Assembly: GCF_034421375.1 (NCBI RefSeq)
Contig: NZ_CP139779.1
Coordinates: forward strand, 2,480,001 to 2,544,000
Length of the DNA stretch: 64,000 nucleotides
Source of the DNA: Microbacterium invictum
GTDB lineage: Bacteria; Actinomycetota; Actinomycetes; Actinomycetales; Microbacteriaceae
Reading direction: 5' to 3'
Shown: in pieces, positions 34,820 through 46,417 of the stretch
How positions within the stretch are numbered: the first letter of the stretch is position 1
Layout of the letters: each line of letters starts with the position of its first letter
Translations under genes and position numbers: made by a program
Notes under the pieces: model-generated
Database searches by the model: none
Seen by the model: the letters and a program-made list of their open reading frames with translations, nothing else
Told to the model about the DNA's origin: nothing

Positions 34820-36585
34820 GACGCGCCTCCCGAGCGACGGTCGTTTCCGGATGCCGCGCCGGCAGCGGTCTCGGACAGCACCTGGATCGGCTGGGTGAGC
34901 CCGAGGGCGTCCAGCGGTGCGGTGTTGTCGTCGCCGGGGACGACGGCGATGGGCGAGGAGGTCTGCAGACCGTGCGCGAGGCGGGGCAGCGTGAGGACGA
35001 AATGGGATCCCCGGCCGATCTCCGACCACACGGCGAGTTCCCCGCCGTGCAGGCGCGCGTCTCCCAGTGCGATCGACAGGCCGAGGCCGGTGCCGCCGAT
35101 CGTGCGCTTCCGGGAGGGGTCGGCACGCCAGAACCGGTCGAACACGCGCTCGACCTCCTCGGGTCGCATCCCGAGTCCGAAATCGCGGACGCCCAGCGCG
35201 ACGGCCTGCTGGTCGCTGTCGACGGTGACCACGATCGGGCGCCCCTCGCCGTGCTCGATGGCATTGCCCAGCAGATTACGGACGATGCGCCGCACCCGAC
35301 GAGGATCCATGTCGACCGGGGAATATCCCCCCGGCGCCACGAGGCGGACATCCGATCCGTGCTGCTCGGCGAGCTGGCTCATCGACTCGATGACGTCGCC
35401 CGCGAGGTGGGCGAGGCTCGTGGGCTCGAGCTCCAGCTGGATCGACCCGGCGTCGTAGCGGCTGATCTCCAGCAGATCGGTGAGCAGGGTCTCGAAACGC
35501 TGGACCTGGGCGTTCAGCAGCTCGGCGGCGCGCGCGGTGGCGGGGTCGAACGAGTCGCGCTGATCGTTGATCATGTCGGCGGCGAGCCGGATGGTCGTGA
35601 GCGGCGTCCGCAGCTCGTGCGAGACGTCCGAGACGAACCGCTGCTGGACGAGAGAGAGCTCGGCGAGCTCCTTGATCTGCGACTCGATGCTGTCGGCCAT
35701 GGCGTTGAAGGACTGCCCGAGGGTCGCCAGCTCATCCTGTCCGCGCACCGGGAGCCGCACGTTCAGCTCACCGCTGGCGAGCTTCGCGCTGGTCTCGGCC
35801 GCCTCTCCGATCGGGGTGGTCACCGACCGGAGGACGAACCACGCGATCAGGCCGATGAGGATCACCAGGCCCACGCCGACCACCCAGAGCGTGCCCTGGA
35901 TGAAGGCGAGGATCTGCGATTCGCCGGCGAGGTCGTAGGCGATATACACCTCGTAGGCGCCGACGACAGGGAACGAGAGCTGCTGCCCGACCACGATGCC
36001 GGGCACCGTGCTGCCGTCCTCTGCCTCGAGGGCGACCGACTGCCACCACTGCTGCACGTCGCCGTCGGCGCGCACCTTCTGCCGGAGGCCCTCGCTCAGC
36101 ACCTCCTCCGGGAGGCCCGGCGTGACGAGATCCTGGGGAGCAATGCGCGACGCGCGGTCGATGCGGAAGATCGCGATGCGGTCGCTGCCGGACTGCTCGG
36201 CGAGGTCGGTGCTGAGGGTCGTCATCAGCAGCTGGAGCTGCACCGGGTCGTTCCCGGGCTCGGCGGAGTCCAGTCGCTCCTGGGCGGACTGGGTGGCCCG
36301 GAGCGCGCCGCCGGTCGCCTGGTCGCGTCCGGCGGTGAAGAGGTCGTGCTGGATCGCCAAGGCCATCCAGACGCAGGCGATCAGGATCGTCAGTGCCGTG
36401 AGCGCCAGGGTGATGAGGACGGTGCGGAAGCGCAGCGAGCGCCGCCACAGGTTCGTCAGGCGATCGGGCCAAGAGCGCCAGTCGCGCCACTGCGCCATCC
36501 GGCGACCGATCGCCGTCGATCCCGTGCCTGTGCCCACGGTCGGCGACGCACTGGTCGTCGTGCGGGGACCCGCACCGGTCGTCAT
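34816..36585 (-). CDS. mtrB: Sensor histidine kinase MtrB
   Basis: 589 residues: transmembrane helices at about 53-78 and 230-254 flank a 150-residue extracytoplasmic sensor. Then come HAMP (about 255-305), HisKA with His323 in VSDVSHELRTPLTTIRL and HATPase_c (NLLGNAIEHG, DFGLGMRPEEVERVFDRFWR, GTGLGLSIA). It phosphorylates MtrA and is tied to peptidoglycan remodelling and septum formation. The ATG at 36585 follows GAGGG with good spacing. It lies 20 bases downstream of mtrA and overlaps lpqB. Confidence 0.95.
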   Translation of the reverse strand: MTTGAGPRTTTSASPTVGTGTGSTAIGRRMAQWRDWRSWPDRLTNLWRRSLRFRTVLITLALTALTILIACVWMALAIQHDLFTAGRDQATGGALRATQSAQERLDSAEPGNDPVQLQLLMTTLSTDLAEQSGSDRIAIFRIDRASRIAPQDLVTPGLPEEVLSEGLRQKVRADGDVQQWWQSVALEAEDGSTVPGIVVGQQLSFPVVGAYEVYIAYDLAGESQILAFIQGTLWVVGVGLVILIGLIAWFVLRSVTTPIGEAAETSAKLASGELNVRLPVRGQDELATLGQSFNAMADSIESQIKELAELSLVQQRFVSDVSHELRTPLTTIRLAADMINDQRDSFDPATARAAELLNAQVQRFETLLTDLLEISRYDAGSIQLELEPTSLAHLAGDVIESMSQLAEQHGSDVRLVAPGGYSPVDMDPRRVRRIVRNLLGNAIEHGEGRPIVVTVDSDQQAVALGVRDFGLGMRPEEVERVFDRFWRADPSRKRTIGGTGLGLSIALGDARLHGGELAVWSEIGRGSHFVLTLPRLAHGLQTSSPIAVVPGDDNTAPLDALGLTQPIQVLSETAAGAASGNDRRSGGAS

Positions 36586-36605
36586 GCGGCCCTCATGTCA
36601 GACCG

Positions 36606-37286
36606 TCACGCCACGGCGCCCGCGCGATAGCCGACTCCGCGCACGGTCGTCACGATCCGCGGGTTGTCGGGGTCGCGCTCGACCTTGGCACGCAGCCGCT
36701 GCACGTGGACGTTGACCAGGCGGGTGTCGGCCTTGTAGTGATAGCCCCACACCTGCTCCAGCAGCATCTCGCGCGAGAAGACCTGCTGGGGCTTGGAGGC
36801 GAGCGCGACGAGCAGCTCGAACTCCAGCGGGGTCAGCGCGATCGGCTCGTCGCCGCGCCGGACCTCATGCGCCGACACGTCGACGGTGAGGTCGCCGATG
36901 CGCAGCACCTCCGGCGACGTCTGGGCCGTCGGCCGCAGTCGCGTGCGGATGCGGGCGACGAGCTCCTTGGGGTTGAAGGGCTTGACGATGTAGTCGTCGG
37001 CGCCGGACTCGAGCCCGCGGACGACGTCGGCGGTGTCGGTGCGGGCGGTGAGCATGATGATCGGGATGCCGGATTCCGCCCGGATGCGCGTGCACACCTC
37101 GATGCCGTCCATGCCGGGGAGCATGAGATCCAGCAGCACGAGATCGGGGCGTTCCTCGCGCCAGGCGTCGACGGCGCGGGCGCCGTCGGCGCAGAACGCG
37201 GGTTCGAACCCCTCGGTGCGCAGGACGATCCCGATCATCTCTGCCAGAGCGGTGTCGTCGTCGACAACCAGGATCCGTGATGTCAT
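36606..37286 (-). CDS. mtrA: DNA-binding response regulator MtrA
   Basis: 226 residues: a receiver domain with phospho-acceptor Asp53 (LLDLMLPGMDG), the acidic pocket VVDDD (8-12) and Lys in IVKPFNPKEL; then an OmpR-type winged helix (about 130-226; LTPLEFELLVALASKP, VNVHVQRLRAKVE, VRGVGYRAG). MtrA is the near-essential actinobacterial regulator of cell-wall hydrolases and, in mycobacteria, of oriC and dnaA. The ATG at 37286 yields the standard MTSRILVVDDD start. First gene of mtrAB-lpqB. Confidence 0.96.
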   Translation of the reverse strand: MTSRILVVDDDTALAEMIGIVLRTEGFEPAFCADGARAVDAWREERPDLVLLDLMLPGMDGIEVCTRIRAESGIPIIMLTARTDTADVVRGLESGADDYIVKPFNPKELVARIRTRLRPTAQTSPEVLRIGDLTVDVSAHEVRRGDEPIALTPLEFELLVALASKPQQVFSREMLLEQVWGYHYKADTRLVNVHVQRLRAKVERDPDNPRIVTTVRGVGYRAGAVA

Positions 37287-37353
37287 CGGGTCTTTCGTCC
37301 TTCGGGTCCGGTCGGGCACGGCGAGACGCCACGGGTGTCGAACGCTCTGAGCA

Positions 37354-37359
37354 ACACTA
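37354..37359 (-). promoter_or_regulatory. Candidate -10 box for mtrAB-lpqB
   Basis: TAGTGT on the minus strand about 68 bases before the mtrA ATG, in the 203-bp gap to the divergent membrane-protein gene. No convincing -35 is visible. Confidence 0.35.
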
Positions 37360-37489
37360 GTCGACACCGCCTGGGGGTGCACCGAGCATCGCCCGGGAGT
37401 CCGCGGGCCCCGGCGCGCCGATATGACACGATGGAGCCGGTGCGGCGCGACCGCGACCGCATGGCCGCCCACGCGAGGAGGACCGCCCC

Positions 37490-38800
37490 GTGACGTCGTA
37501 CCCGGCGTGGACGCCGGCATCCCGGCCCGGCATCATCCCACTGCATCCGCTGAGCTTCGGCACGATCCTCGGCAGGTCGTTCACGGCACTCCGGCACAAC
37601 CCCAAGGTGCTGCTCGGCTTCGCCCTGGGGATCCAGGCCGTCACGTACATCGTGGTCATCGTCGCGATCGGGGCCATCGCGATCGGAGCGTTCTCGCGCC
37701 TGGACACCCTGCGACCGGGATCGGAGGAGTTCGACACGGTCCTCGCCGGCTCGATCGCCCTCGTGTTCGTCGCCGGCGTCGTGCTCGGCCTTCTCGCCGG
37801 GGCCGTCGGCGTGATCGTCCAGGGTGTCGTCGTGACCGAGGTCGCGCGGGGCGCGGTCGCCGAGAAGCCCACGCTCGGAGCGATCTGGGCTCAGCTGAAG
37901 CCCGTGGTGTGGCGGCTCATCGGCTACGCATTCCTCCTCGCCGCCGCCGGCGTCGTGGCGGTGACCCTGGTCGTGCTGATCCTCGTCGCGATCGGGTTCG
38001 CGGTGCTGCCCGTGGCCATCGTCCTGTCCGTGCTCGCGGTCCTCGCCGCGATCCCGCTCGTGCTGTGGCTGTCGACGAAGCTCATGCTCGCGCCCTCGGC
38101 GATCATCCTCGAGCACGCGACCATCCGCGGCGCGATCGTGCGGTCGTGGACTCTCATCCGGGGCCGCTTCTGGGTCGGACTCGGTGTCCTCGTACTGGTG
38201 TCGCTGACCTTCTCGGTGCTCGCTCAGGTGGTGAGCGTGCCCTTCAGCCTCCTTACCAGCGGCGTGTCGACGATCATCTCCCCCACAGGCGACCCCGAGC
38301 CCGGGGCCATCGTCGCCCTCATCTTCGGGCTCGTGCTCACCCAGGTGGTGACGCTGCTGATCCAGGCGGTCGCAGTCGTGGTGCAGTCCACGGCCTCCGC
38401 CCTCGTCTACATCGACTGCCGGATGCGGCGCGAGGGCCTCGATCTCGACCTGCAGAGCTACGTCGAGCAGCGCGACGCCGGGCGAGGGGACCTGCCCGAT
38501 CCCTACCGCGTCCACGTCGGACGCGCGATCGCGCCTCGGCCTCCCGCACCGGCCTACCCGGCCCCGCAGGGGTACGGACCGCCCCCGGGCTACCCCGCAC
38601 CGCAGGGGTACGGACCCCCGCCCGCGCATGCCGCACCGCAGGGGTACGGCCCGCCGCCCGGATACACCGCGCCGCCGGCTGCACCCGGTGCTCCTCCGAC
38701 TCCGCCCCCGGCGGCACCCCCGACCGGCGCGCCGCCCGCCACCCCGCCGACGAGCTGGGCCGCGCCCGGCGGCGACGCCGCCGACCGCGACACCCCGTGA
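37490..38800 (+). CDS. Multipass membrane protein with Pro/Gly/Tyr repeat tail (GPDPase-membrane-domain-like)
   Basis: 436 residues. An N-terminal PLHPLSFGTILGRSFTALRHNPK motif leads into about six membrane segments (residues 40-310), a pattern seen in proteins annotated with the glycerophosphodiester phosphodiesterase membrane domain; no catalytic GDPD domain is present. The cytoplasmic-like tail (350-436) is built of 12-residue YPAPQGYGPPPG repeats, then Pro/Ala-rich sequence. The GTG at 37490 follows GAGGAGG. Its stop overlaps the start of the next gene (GTGA), making it the first gene of the moxR operon. Function is unknown. Confidence 0.72.
   Translation: MTSYPAWTPASRPGIIPLHPLSFGTILGRSFTALRHNPKVLLGFALGIQAVTYIVVIVAIGAIAIGAFSRLDTLRPGSEEFDTVLAGSIALVFVAGVVLGLLAGAVGVIVQGVVVTEVARGAVAEKPTLGAIWAQLKPVVWRLIGYAFLLAAAGVVAVTLVVLILVAIGFAVLPVAIVLSVLAVLAAIPLVLWLSTKLMLAPSAIILEHATIRGAIVRSWTLIRGRFWVGLGVLVLVSLTFSVLAQVVSVPFSLLTSGVSTIISPTGDPEPGAIVALIFGLVLTQVVTLLIQAVAVVVQSTASALVYIDCRMRREGLDLDLQSYVEQRDAGRGDLPDPYRVHVGRAIAPRPPAPAYPAPQGYGPPPGYPAPQGYGPPPAHAAPQGYGPPPGYTAPPAAPGAPPTPPPAAPPTGAPPATPPTSWAAPGGDAADRDTP
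38554..38676 (+). repeat. 36-bp in-frame tandem repeats (about 3.4 copies)
   Basis: Units encode YPAPQGYGPPPG, YPAPQGYGPPPA, HAAPQGYGPPPG and the partial YTAPP. They differ by a few bases. Intrinsically disordered, low-complexity tail of the membrane protein. Confidence 0.85.
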
Positions 38801-39468
38801 TCGCTGTCGTCGCGCGGATGCTCGCGGCGACACCCGTCACCCCCGATGGTGACGAGGCGCGGGAGTGGGCCGAGCAGGAACTGTCCGATCCGGCCTACGC
38901 CGAGGCCCAGCCGACCGCGTTCGACCGCATCGCCCGCGCCATCCTGGATTTCCTCGGCGGGCTGTTCTCGACCGACGTCTCCGGCGGCTGGGGATCGGCC
39001 TTCGCCCTCATTGCGGCCATCGCGATCGCCGCCCTGATCATCGTCGCCCTCCTCGTCTGGGGCCTCCCCCGCGCGCGGCGTCGCGCGTCGGCGCCGGTGG
39101 CCACCCTCTTCGGAGATGCCGACGAACGCAGCGCCGACGACCTCCGCCGGGCGGCGGCCTCCGCCGCAGACGCCGGGAGATGGGACGAAGCGCTCATCCT
39201 GCGCTTCCGCGCGCTCGCGCGCGGTCTCGCCGAGCGCGGAGTCGTCAGCACGCCGCCGGGCGCGACGGTGCACGCCTTCGCCCGGGCGGCGGGACGTGTC
39301 TTCCCGAGTGCCGCGACCGACCTCGAGGCCGGCGCCTCGGCGTTCGACGACGTCCGCTACCTGCGTCGCCCCGGCTCCCGCGACGACTACGAGCATCTCC
39401 GCCGCCTGGACGAGCAGCTGATCGCCGCGCGACCGGCGACCCCCGTCCGAACGGGAGTGGGCGGATGA
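38797..39468 (+). CDS. DUF4129-like membrane protein
   Basis: 223 residues. An N-terminal soluble part with REWAEQELSDPAYAEAQP is followed by a single transmembrane helix (about 67-92) and a cytoplasmic domain with the DUF4129 pattern AGRWDEALILRFRALARGLAERGVV..PPGATVHAFARAAG. The GTG start overlaps the upstream stop and its own stop overlaps the DUF4350 gene (ATGA). Such proteins regularly accompany MoxR ATPases and transglutaminase-like or DUF58 proteins. Biochemical role unknown. Confidence 0.8.
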   Translation: MIAVVARMLAATPVTPDGDEAREWAEQELSDPAYAEAQPTAFDRIARAILDFLGGLFSTDVSGGWGSAFALIAAIAIAALIIVALLVWGLPRARRRASAPVATLFGDADERSADDLRRAAASAADAGRWDEALILRFRALARGLAERGVVSTPPGATVHAFARAAGRVFPSAATDLEAGASAFDDVRYLRRPGSRDDYEHLRRLDEQLIAARPATPVRTGVGG

Positions 39469-40670
39469 CCGCGGCCGCGCCCCGCACCGATGCCGGCACC
39501 TCGGCCGCCCCTGCGCCCGCCTCGCGACGCCGGCGGGTCGGCGGCTGGGTCGCGCTGGCCATCGCCCTCCTCGCCGTCGGCAGCATCGGCGCGCTGCTGT
39601 CGGGGCTCGGCGAGTGGGCCCAGCGCGACGCGTTCGACCCCGAGTCGGCCGGCCCGACGGGAACGCGCGCCCTCGTGGAGGTGCTGCGGGATCAGGGTGT
39701 CGAGGTCGAGGTGGCCCGCAGCAGCGACGCCGTCGCCCGCGCGCTCGATGACGCCTCGACCGGGTCGACGCTCGTGCTTCCCGACACCCCCGCCCTCTCC
39801 GACGACGGGCTCGCAGGCCTCGCCGACCCCGCGGACGACATCGTCCTCATCGACCCCCGTTCCCGTACGCTCCGGCTCTTCCTCCCCGGTACGACGGTCG
39901 GCGGACGAGCCGACGCGCTGCTCGACCCACAGTGCGACCTCGCCGACGCCGAGCGGTCGGGTCCGGTCGCCCCGGGCGCGGTGTTCGTCGCGGGCGACGG
40001 CGCCGAGGGCTGCTACCTCACCGCCGACGGGCAGGCGGGTATCGTCGTCGCCGAGACCGACGGTCGCCGCGTCGCGGCGATCGACGGTCGCGCGGTCCTC
40101 GTCAACGAGGTGCTGGCCGACGACGGCAACGCCGCTCTGGGCGTGAACCTCCTCGCGCGGCATCCGCTCGTGGTCTGGTACGACCCGGTGCTCGGCGACA
40201 CCGACCTGGAGAACACCGACCCCTCGCTCGGCGAGTCCACGCCCCGCTGGGTGAGTCCCGCCATCGCCCTTCTGATCCTCGCCGCCGTGGCCGCCGCCCT
40301 GTGGCGCGGACGCCGTTTCGGGCCGCTGGTGCGCGAGCGCCTGCCGGTCACGGTGCGCGCCGCCGAGACCGCCGAGGGCCGTGCCCGCCTGTACGCCCAG
40401 ACCCGCGACGCCGGTCATGCCGCGGACGATCTGCGGATCGCCGCTCTCCGGCGGATGGCGAGGCTCCTCGGCCTCGGCCCGAACGCCGCGGCGGATGAGA
40501 TCGCCGACGCCGCCGCCGACCGCCTCGCCGCCGATCGACGCGTCGTCCGGGGCATCCTCCTCGACGACGTCCCCACCGATGACGCCCAGCTCGCCGTCGT
40601 CGCCTCGCGCCTGCGCGAGCTCGAAGCAGCCCTCCGCGACGCCGTCCGTCCCGAAAGGAACCGCCCATGA
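39465..40670 (+). CDS. DUF4350 membrane-anchored protein
   Basis: 401 residues: a basic start, one transmembrane helix (about 28-50), an extracytoplasmic Rossmann-like DUF4350 domain (about 55-255; SAGPTGTRALVEVLRDQGVEVEV) and a second helix (about 262-284). A cytoplasmic helical tail carries RLYAQTRDAGHAADDLRIAALRRMARLLGL. Coupled at both ends by ATGA overlaps to the DUF4129-like gene and moxR. Likely a structural or substrate-presenting member of the MoxR membrane complex (inference). Confidence 0.8.
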   Translation: MTAAAPRTDAGTSAAPAPASRRRRVGGWVALAIALLAVGSIGALLSGLGEWAQRDAFDPESAGPTGTRALVEVLRDQGVEVEVARSSDAVARALDDASTGSTLVLPDTPALSDDGLAGLADPADDIVLIDPRSRTLRLFLPGTTVGGRADALLDPQCDLADAERSGPVAPGAVFVAGDGAEGCYLTADGQAGIVVAETDGRRVAAIDGRAVLVNEVLADDGNAALGVNLLARHPLVVWYDPVLGDTDLENTDPSLGESTPRWVSPAIALLILAAVAAALWRGRRFGPLVRERLPVTVRAAETAEGRARLYAQTRDAGHAADDLRIAALRRMARLLGLGPNAAADEIADAAADRLAADRRVVRGILLDDVPTDDAQLAVVASRLRELEAALRDAVRPERNRP

Positions 40671-41704
40671 CCGACCAGCCGCCCCCTCTCACCGCCGACT
40701 CTTCGCCGTCCGAGAGCGTCGCCGCGCCGACACCCGCGCCCGCCGTCCTCGACGACGCCGCCCTCCGCGACGCGATGCACCGGGTACGCACCGAAGTCGG
40801 GAAGGCCGTGATCGGCCAGGACGGGACGGTCACCGGCCTCCTCATCGCCCTCCTCGCGCGCGGTCACGTGCTGCTGGAGGGCGTGCCCGGGGTCGCCAAG
40901 ACGCTGCTGGTGCGCGCGTTCAGCACCTCCCTCGGGCTCGACACCAAGCGCATCCAGTTCACCCCCGACCTGATGCCGGGCGACGTCTCGGGATCGCTCG
41001 TGTACGACGCACGCACGGGCGAGTTCGAGTTCCGCCCGGGCCCGGTGTTCAGCAACGTCGTCCTCGCCGACGAGATCAACCGCACCCCTCCCAAGACCCA
41101 GGCGGCGCTCCTGGAGGCGATGGAGGAGCGTCAGGTCTCCTCCGACGGCGTGACGCGGCCGCTCCCGTCGCCCTTCCTCGTCGCGGCGACGCAGAACCCC
41201 ATCGAGCAGGAGGGCACCTACACGCTCCCCGAAGCGCAGCTCGACCGGTTCCTGCTGAAGCTCATCGTCGACCTGCCGCCGCGCGATGCCGAGCTCGCGG
41301 TGCTCCGCCGCCACGCCGAGGGGTTCGACCCGCGCGATCTCGGCGCCGCGGGTCTTCAGCGTGTCATCGCCCCCGACGAGATCGTCGCGGCCCAGCATGC
41401 CGCCGCCCGTGTCACCGTCACCGACGACGTGCTCGGGTACGTCGTCGACCTCGCCCAGGCGACCCGGCAGAGCCCGTCGGTCCAGCTGGGCGTGAGCCCC
41501 CGCGCGACGACGGCGCTCCTCGCCGCGGCGAAGGCCTGGGCCTGGCTCGGCGGCTACCCCGCGATCACTCCCGACCACGTGCAGACGCTGCTCGTGCCCA
41601 CCTGGCGGCACCGCATCCGGCTGCGCCCCGACGCCGAGCTCGAGGGCGTCTCGGTCGACGCGGTGCTCACCGCGGTGGTGCAGCAGACCCGCGTGCCGGT
41701 CTGA
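40667..41704 (+). CDS. moxR: MoxR-family AAA+ ATPase
   Basis: 345 residues. AAA_3 core with Walker A GVPGVAKTLL, Walker B VVLADEINRTPPKTQAALLEAMEE (also the sensor helix), sensor 1 LVAATQNPIEQEGTY and a C-terminal lid domain. MoxR ATPases act as chaperones that insert metal or remodel partner proteins, typically with DUF58/VWA proteins. The N-terminal 30 residues are Pro/Ala-rich and disordered. The start overlaps DUF4350, and the DUF58 gene begins 2 bases after the stop. Confidence 0.93.
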   Translation: MTDQPPPLTADSSPSESVAAPTPAPAVLDDAALRDAMHRVRTEVGKAVIGQDGTVTGLLIALLARGHVLLEGVPGVAKTLLVRAFSTSLGLDTKRIQFTPDLMPGDVSGSLVYDARTGEFEFRPGPVFSNVVLADEINRTPPKTQAALLEAMEERQVSSDGVTRPLPSPFLVAATQNPIEQEGTYTLPEAQLDRFLLKLIVDLPPRDAELAVLRRHAEGFDPRDLGAAGLQRVIAPDEIVAAQHAAARVTVTDDVLGYVVDLAQATRQSPSVQLGVSPRATTALLAAAKAWAWLGGYPAITPDHVQTLLVPTWRHRIRLRPDAELEGVSVDAVLTAVVQQTRVPV

Positions 41705-41706
41705 GC

Positions 41707-43008
41707 GTGTACGTCACCGGGCGCCTTCCCCTTCTCGTCGGACTCGGCGTGGTGCCGGTCGTCCTGCTCTCGATCGCCGGCGTCGACCCGTGGCTGGCGA
41801 TGCTCGGATGGGCGGTGCTCTCGACCGCACTGGCGCTGACGGATGCCGCGGCCGCGCCCGACCCGCGGTGGCTCGACGTCGCCCGCGACGTCCCTTCCCG
41901 GAGCCTCCTCGGTCAGCAGGTCGAGACCGGCGTGACCCTCCGGAACACCGGCGCGCGGACGCTGCGCGGCAGGGTGCGGGACGCCTGGCAGCCGACGGCC
42001 GGAGCCCCGCTCGAGCGGGCGGGCATCGACATCCCGCCCGGAGAATCCCGCAGGGTGCGGGTGCCGCTCCTCCCCCGCCGGCGCGGCGAGCTGCGCACCG
42101 GGTTCCTCGTCGTGCGCAGCGCCGGCCCGCTCGGACTCGCCGGCAGGCAGCGGCGCATCGACGCCCCGGGCGCGCTGCGGGTGCTCCCGCCCTTCACCTC
42201 CCGCCGTCACCTTCCGTCCCGCCTCGCGCGGCTGCGCGAACTCGACGGCAACACCAGCGTGCAGGTGCGGGGGCAGGGCACCGAGTTCGACAGCCTGCGC
42301 GAATACGTACGCGGCGACGACGTGCGCTCCATCGACTGGCGCGCGACCGCGCGCGCCGGGACCACGATGCTCCGCACCTGGCGGCCCGAGCGGGACCGGC
42401 ACGTGGTCATCATCATCGACACCGGGCGCACCGCGGCCGCGCGCGTAGGCGACGGGGTGCGGATGGATGCCGCCATGGAGGCCGCCCTGCTGCTGTCGGC
42501 ACTCGCATCGCGCGCCGGCGACCACGTGCACCTGATCATGTTCGACCGGCTCGTGCGTGCGCGGGTCACGGGGATCGACGGCCCGGGGCTCCTCCCCGCC
42601 CTCGTCGACGCCATGGCACCGGTGGATCCGCAGCTGATCGACACCGACTGGGACGCCGCGATCGCGCAGGTGCGGCGGGTCACCTCCCGGCCGTCGCTCG
42701 TGGTGCTGCTGACCGCACAGGACGCCCCCGAGGCGGCGCGCGGATTCCTCGGGTCGCTCCCGGCGCTCACCGCCCGCACGCGCGTCGTGGTCGCCTCGGT
42801 CACCGACGACCCGGTGCCGCCCGACCCGCGGCCCGACACCGACGAGCTGTACCGGCAGGCGGCCTACGCGCGCGCTGCGCGCGACGCCGAGCGGGTCGCC
42901 GCGGCCGTACGCCGCGCCGGTGCTGAGCCGATCGCGGCCTCGCCCGACGACCTGCCGCCCGCCGTCGCCGACCGCTACCTCGCGCTTAAGGCCGCGGGGC
43001 GGCTCTGA
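41707..43008 (+). CDS. DUF58 (VWA-like) protein
   Basis: 433 residues: two N-terminal hydrophobic segments (about 5-45), a beta-rich domain, then DUF58 with the signature GTEFDSLREYVRGDDVRSIDWRATARAG and a von Willebrand A-like metal-site stretch VVIIIDTGRTAAARVGDG. It is the usual partner of MoxR and closes the operon. The GTG start, 2 bases after moxR, is the only sensible start. A 10-bp hairpin follows. Confidence 0.88.
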   Translation: MYVTGRLPLLVGLGVVPVVLLSIAGVDPWLAMLGWAVLSTALALTDAAAAPDPRWLDVARDVPSRSLLGQQVETGVTLRNTGARTLRGRVRDAWQPTAGAPLERAGIDIPPGESRRVRVPLLPRRRGELRTGFLVVRSAGPLGLAGRQRRIDAPGALRVLPPFTSRRHLPSRLARLRELDGNTSVQVRGQGTEFDSLREYVRGDDVRSIDWRATARAGTTMLRTWRPERDRHVVIIIDTGRTAAARVGDGVRMDAAMEAALLLSALASRAGDHVHLIMFDRLVRARVTGIDGPGLLPALVDAMAPVDPQLIDTDWDAAIAQVRRVTSRPSLVVLLTAQDAPEAARGFLGSLPALTARTRVVVASVTDDPVPPDPRPDTDELYRQAAYARAARDAERVAAAVRRAGAEPIAASPDDLPPAVADRYLALKAAGRL

Positions 43009-43014
43009 CGCACC

Positions 43015-43048
43015 CCGTGTCGCCGCGCGGCAGCGCCGGGCGACACGG
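43015..43048 (+). terminator. Terminator hairpin after the moxR operon
   Basis: CCGTGTCGCC and GGCGACACGG pair over 10 bp with a GC-rich 14-base loop, 7 bases after the DUF58 stop. Confidence 0.7.
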
Positions 43049-43094
43049 AGGGTCACATCCCACGGCGCGCCCGTCCCCTGCGCATGCCCGCCGC

Positions 43095-43100
43095 TACGCT
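43095..43100 (+). promoter_or_regulatory. Candidate -10 box for the aquaporin gene
   Basis: TACGCT 24 bases before the ATG at 43125, followed by AAGAGGAG as ribosome-binding site. Confidence 0.4.
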
Positions 43101-43124
43101 CATGCCTGAAAAGAGGAGTCCTGC

Positions 43125-43925
43125 ATGTCCGATGACACCGCCGCCGCGGGCGGCACCGCGCCCACCACCGCCACGAAGCTCGTCGCCGAGGCGCTCGGAA
43201 CCTTCCTGCTCGTCTTCGGGGCGATCTCGGCGGCGCTGTTCGCCGCCGACTTCGGCGTGAGCGAGAACGGCACCTCCCTCGGGATCGGGTTCGTCGGGGT
43301 CTCCCTCGCGTTCGGTCTGACGATCATCGCCGGGATCTACGCGTTCGGCCCGATCTCGGGCGGGCACTTCAACCCCGCCGTCACCCTGGGGCTCGCCGCC
43401 GCGGGCCGGTTCGCATGGCGGGACGTGCCCGCCTACCTCATCGCCCAGATCGTCGGCGGACTCGTCGGCACGACGCTGATCGTGCTCATCGGCCTGTTCG
43501 GACCCGGCGACTGGCTCGCCCAGGCCCAGGACAGCGGCTTCGCCAGCAACGGGTTCGGGGCGCTGTCGCCGGGCGGATACGGCCTGGGCGCCGCCATCAT
43601 CACCGAGGTGCTCTTCACGGCGATCTTCGTCATCGTGATCCTCGGCGTCACCCACCCGCAGCGCGGCACCGCGGGCTTCGCCGGGCTCGCCATCGGGTTG
43701 ACGCTCACCCTCATCCACCTCGCGACCATCCCGATCGACAACACCTCCGTCAACCCCGCGCGATCGATCGCGACCGCCGTCTACGGCGGCGCCGAGCCGT
43801 TCCTGCAGCTGTGGGTCTTCGTGGTGTTCCCGATCGTCGGAGGTCTTCTCGCGGGGTTCCTCCACCGGGCGCTGTTCGAGAAGAAGCCCGCGCCGCCCGC
43901 GCAGAAGGAGGCGCGCACGCGCTGA
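43125..43925 (+). CDS. aqpZ: MIP-family aquaporin
   Basis: 266 residues with six membrane helices and both pore half-helices: HFNPAVT in the first half and TSVNPARS in the second. The lack of the aspartate and spacer typical of glycerol facilitators, and the AEALGTFLLVFGA start, favour a water channel over GlpF. Neutral solutes or H2O2 cannot be excluded. The neighbouring katG may be suggestive for peroxide uptake. The ATG is set by AAGAGGAG. It faces katG across a strong terminator. Confidence 0.88.
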   Translation: MSDDTAAAGGTAPTTATKLVAEALGTFLLVFGAISAALFAADFGVSENGTSLGIGFVGVSLAFGLTIIAGIYAFGPISGGHFNPAVTLGLAAAGRFAWRDVPAYLIAQIVGGLVGTTLIVLIGLFGPGDWLAQAQDSGFASNGFGALSPGGYGLGAAIITEVLFTAIFVIVILGVTHPQRGTAGFAGLAIGLTLTLIHLATIPIDNTSVNPARSIATAVYGGAEPFLQLWVFVVFPIVGGLLAGFLHRALFEKKPAPPAQKEARTR

Positions 43926-43963
43926 CGGCGGCGCGCGTCATCCCCTCGTCCCCCACCTGCGGG

Positions 43964-43999
43964 ATCGGGCCCGCCCTCCCTGAGGAGAGCGGGCCCGAT
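43964..43999. terminator. Bidirectional terminator between the aquaporin gene and katG
   Basis: ATCGGGCCCGC and GCGGGCCCGAT form a perfect 11-bp stem with a 14-base loop between the two convergent stop codons. Confidence 0.8.
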
Positions 44000-44027
44000 T
44001 CGTGCGGCGGATGACCCGCCGGCGGCG

Positions 44028-46346
<2,319 letters not shown>

Positions 46347-46417
46347 TCAGGGGGTGGGGCAGGGGGGACGGTGGGCGGGTGGACGCGAGAGCGGATGCCG
46401 GGCCGAAGCCCGCGCCG

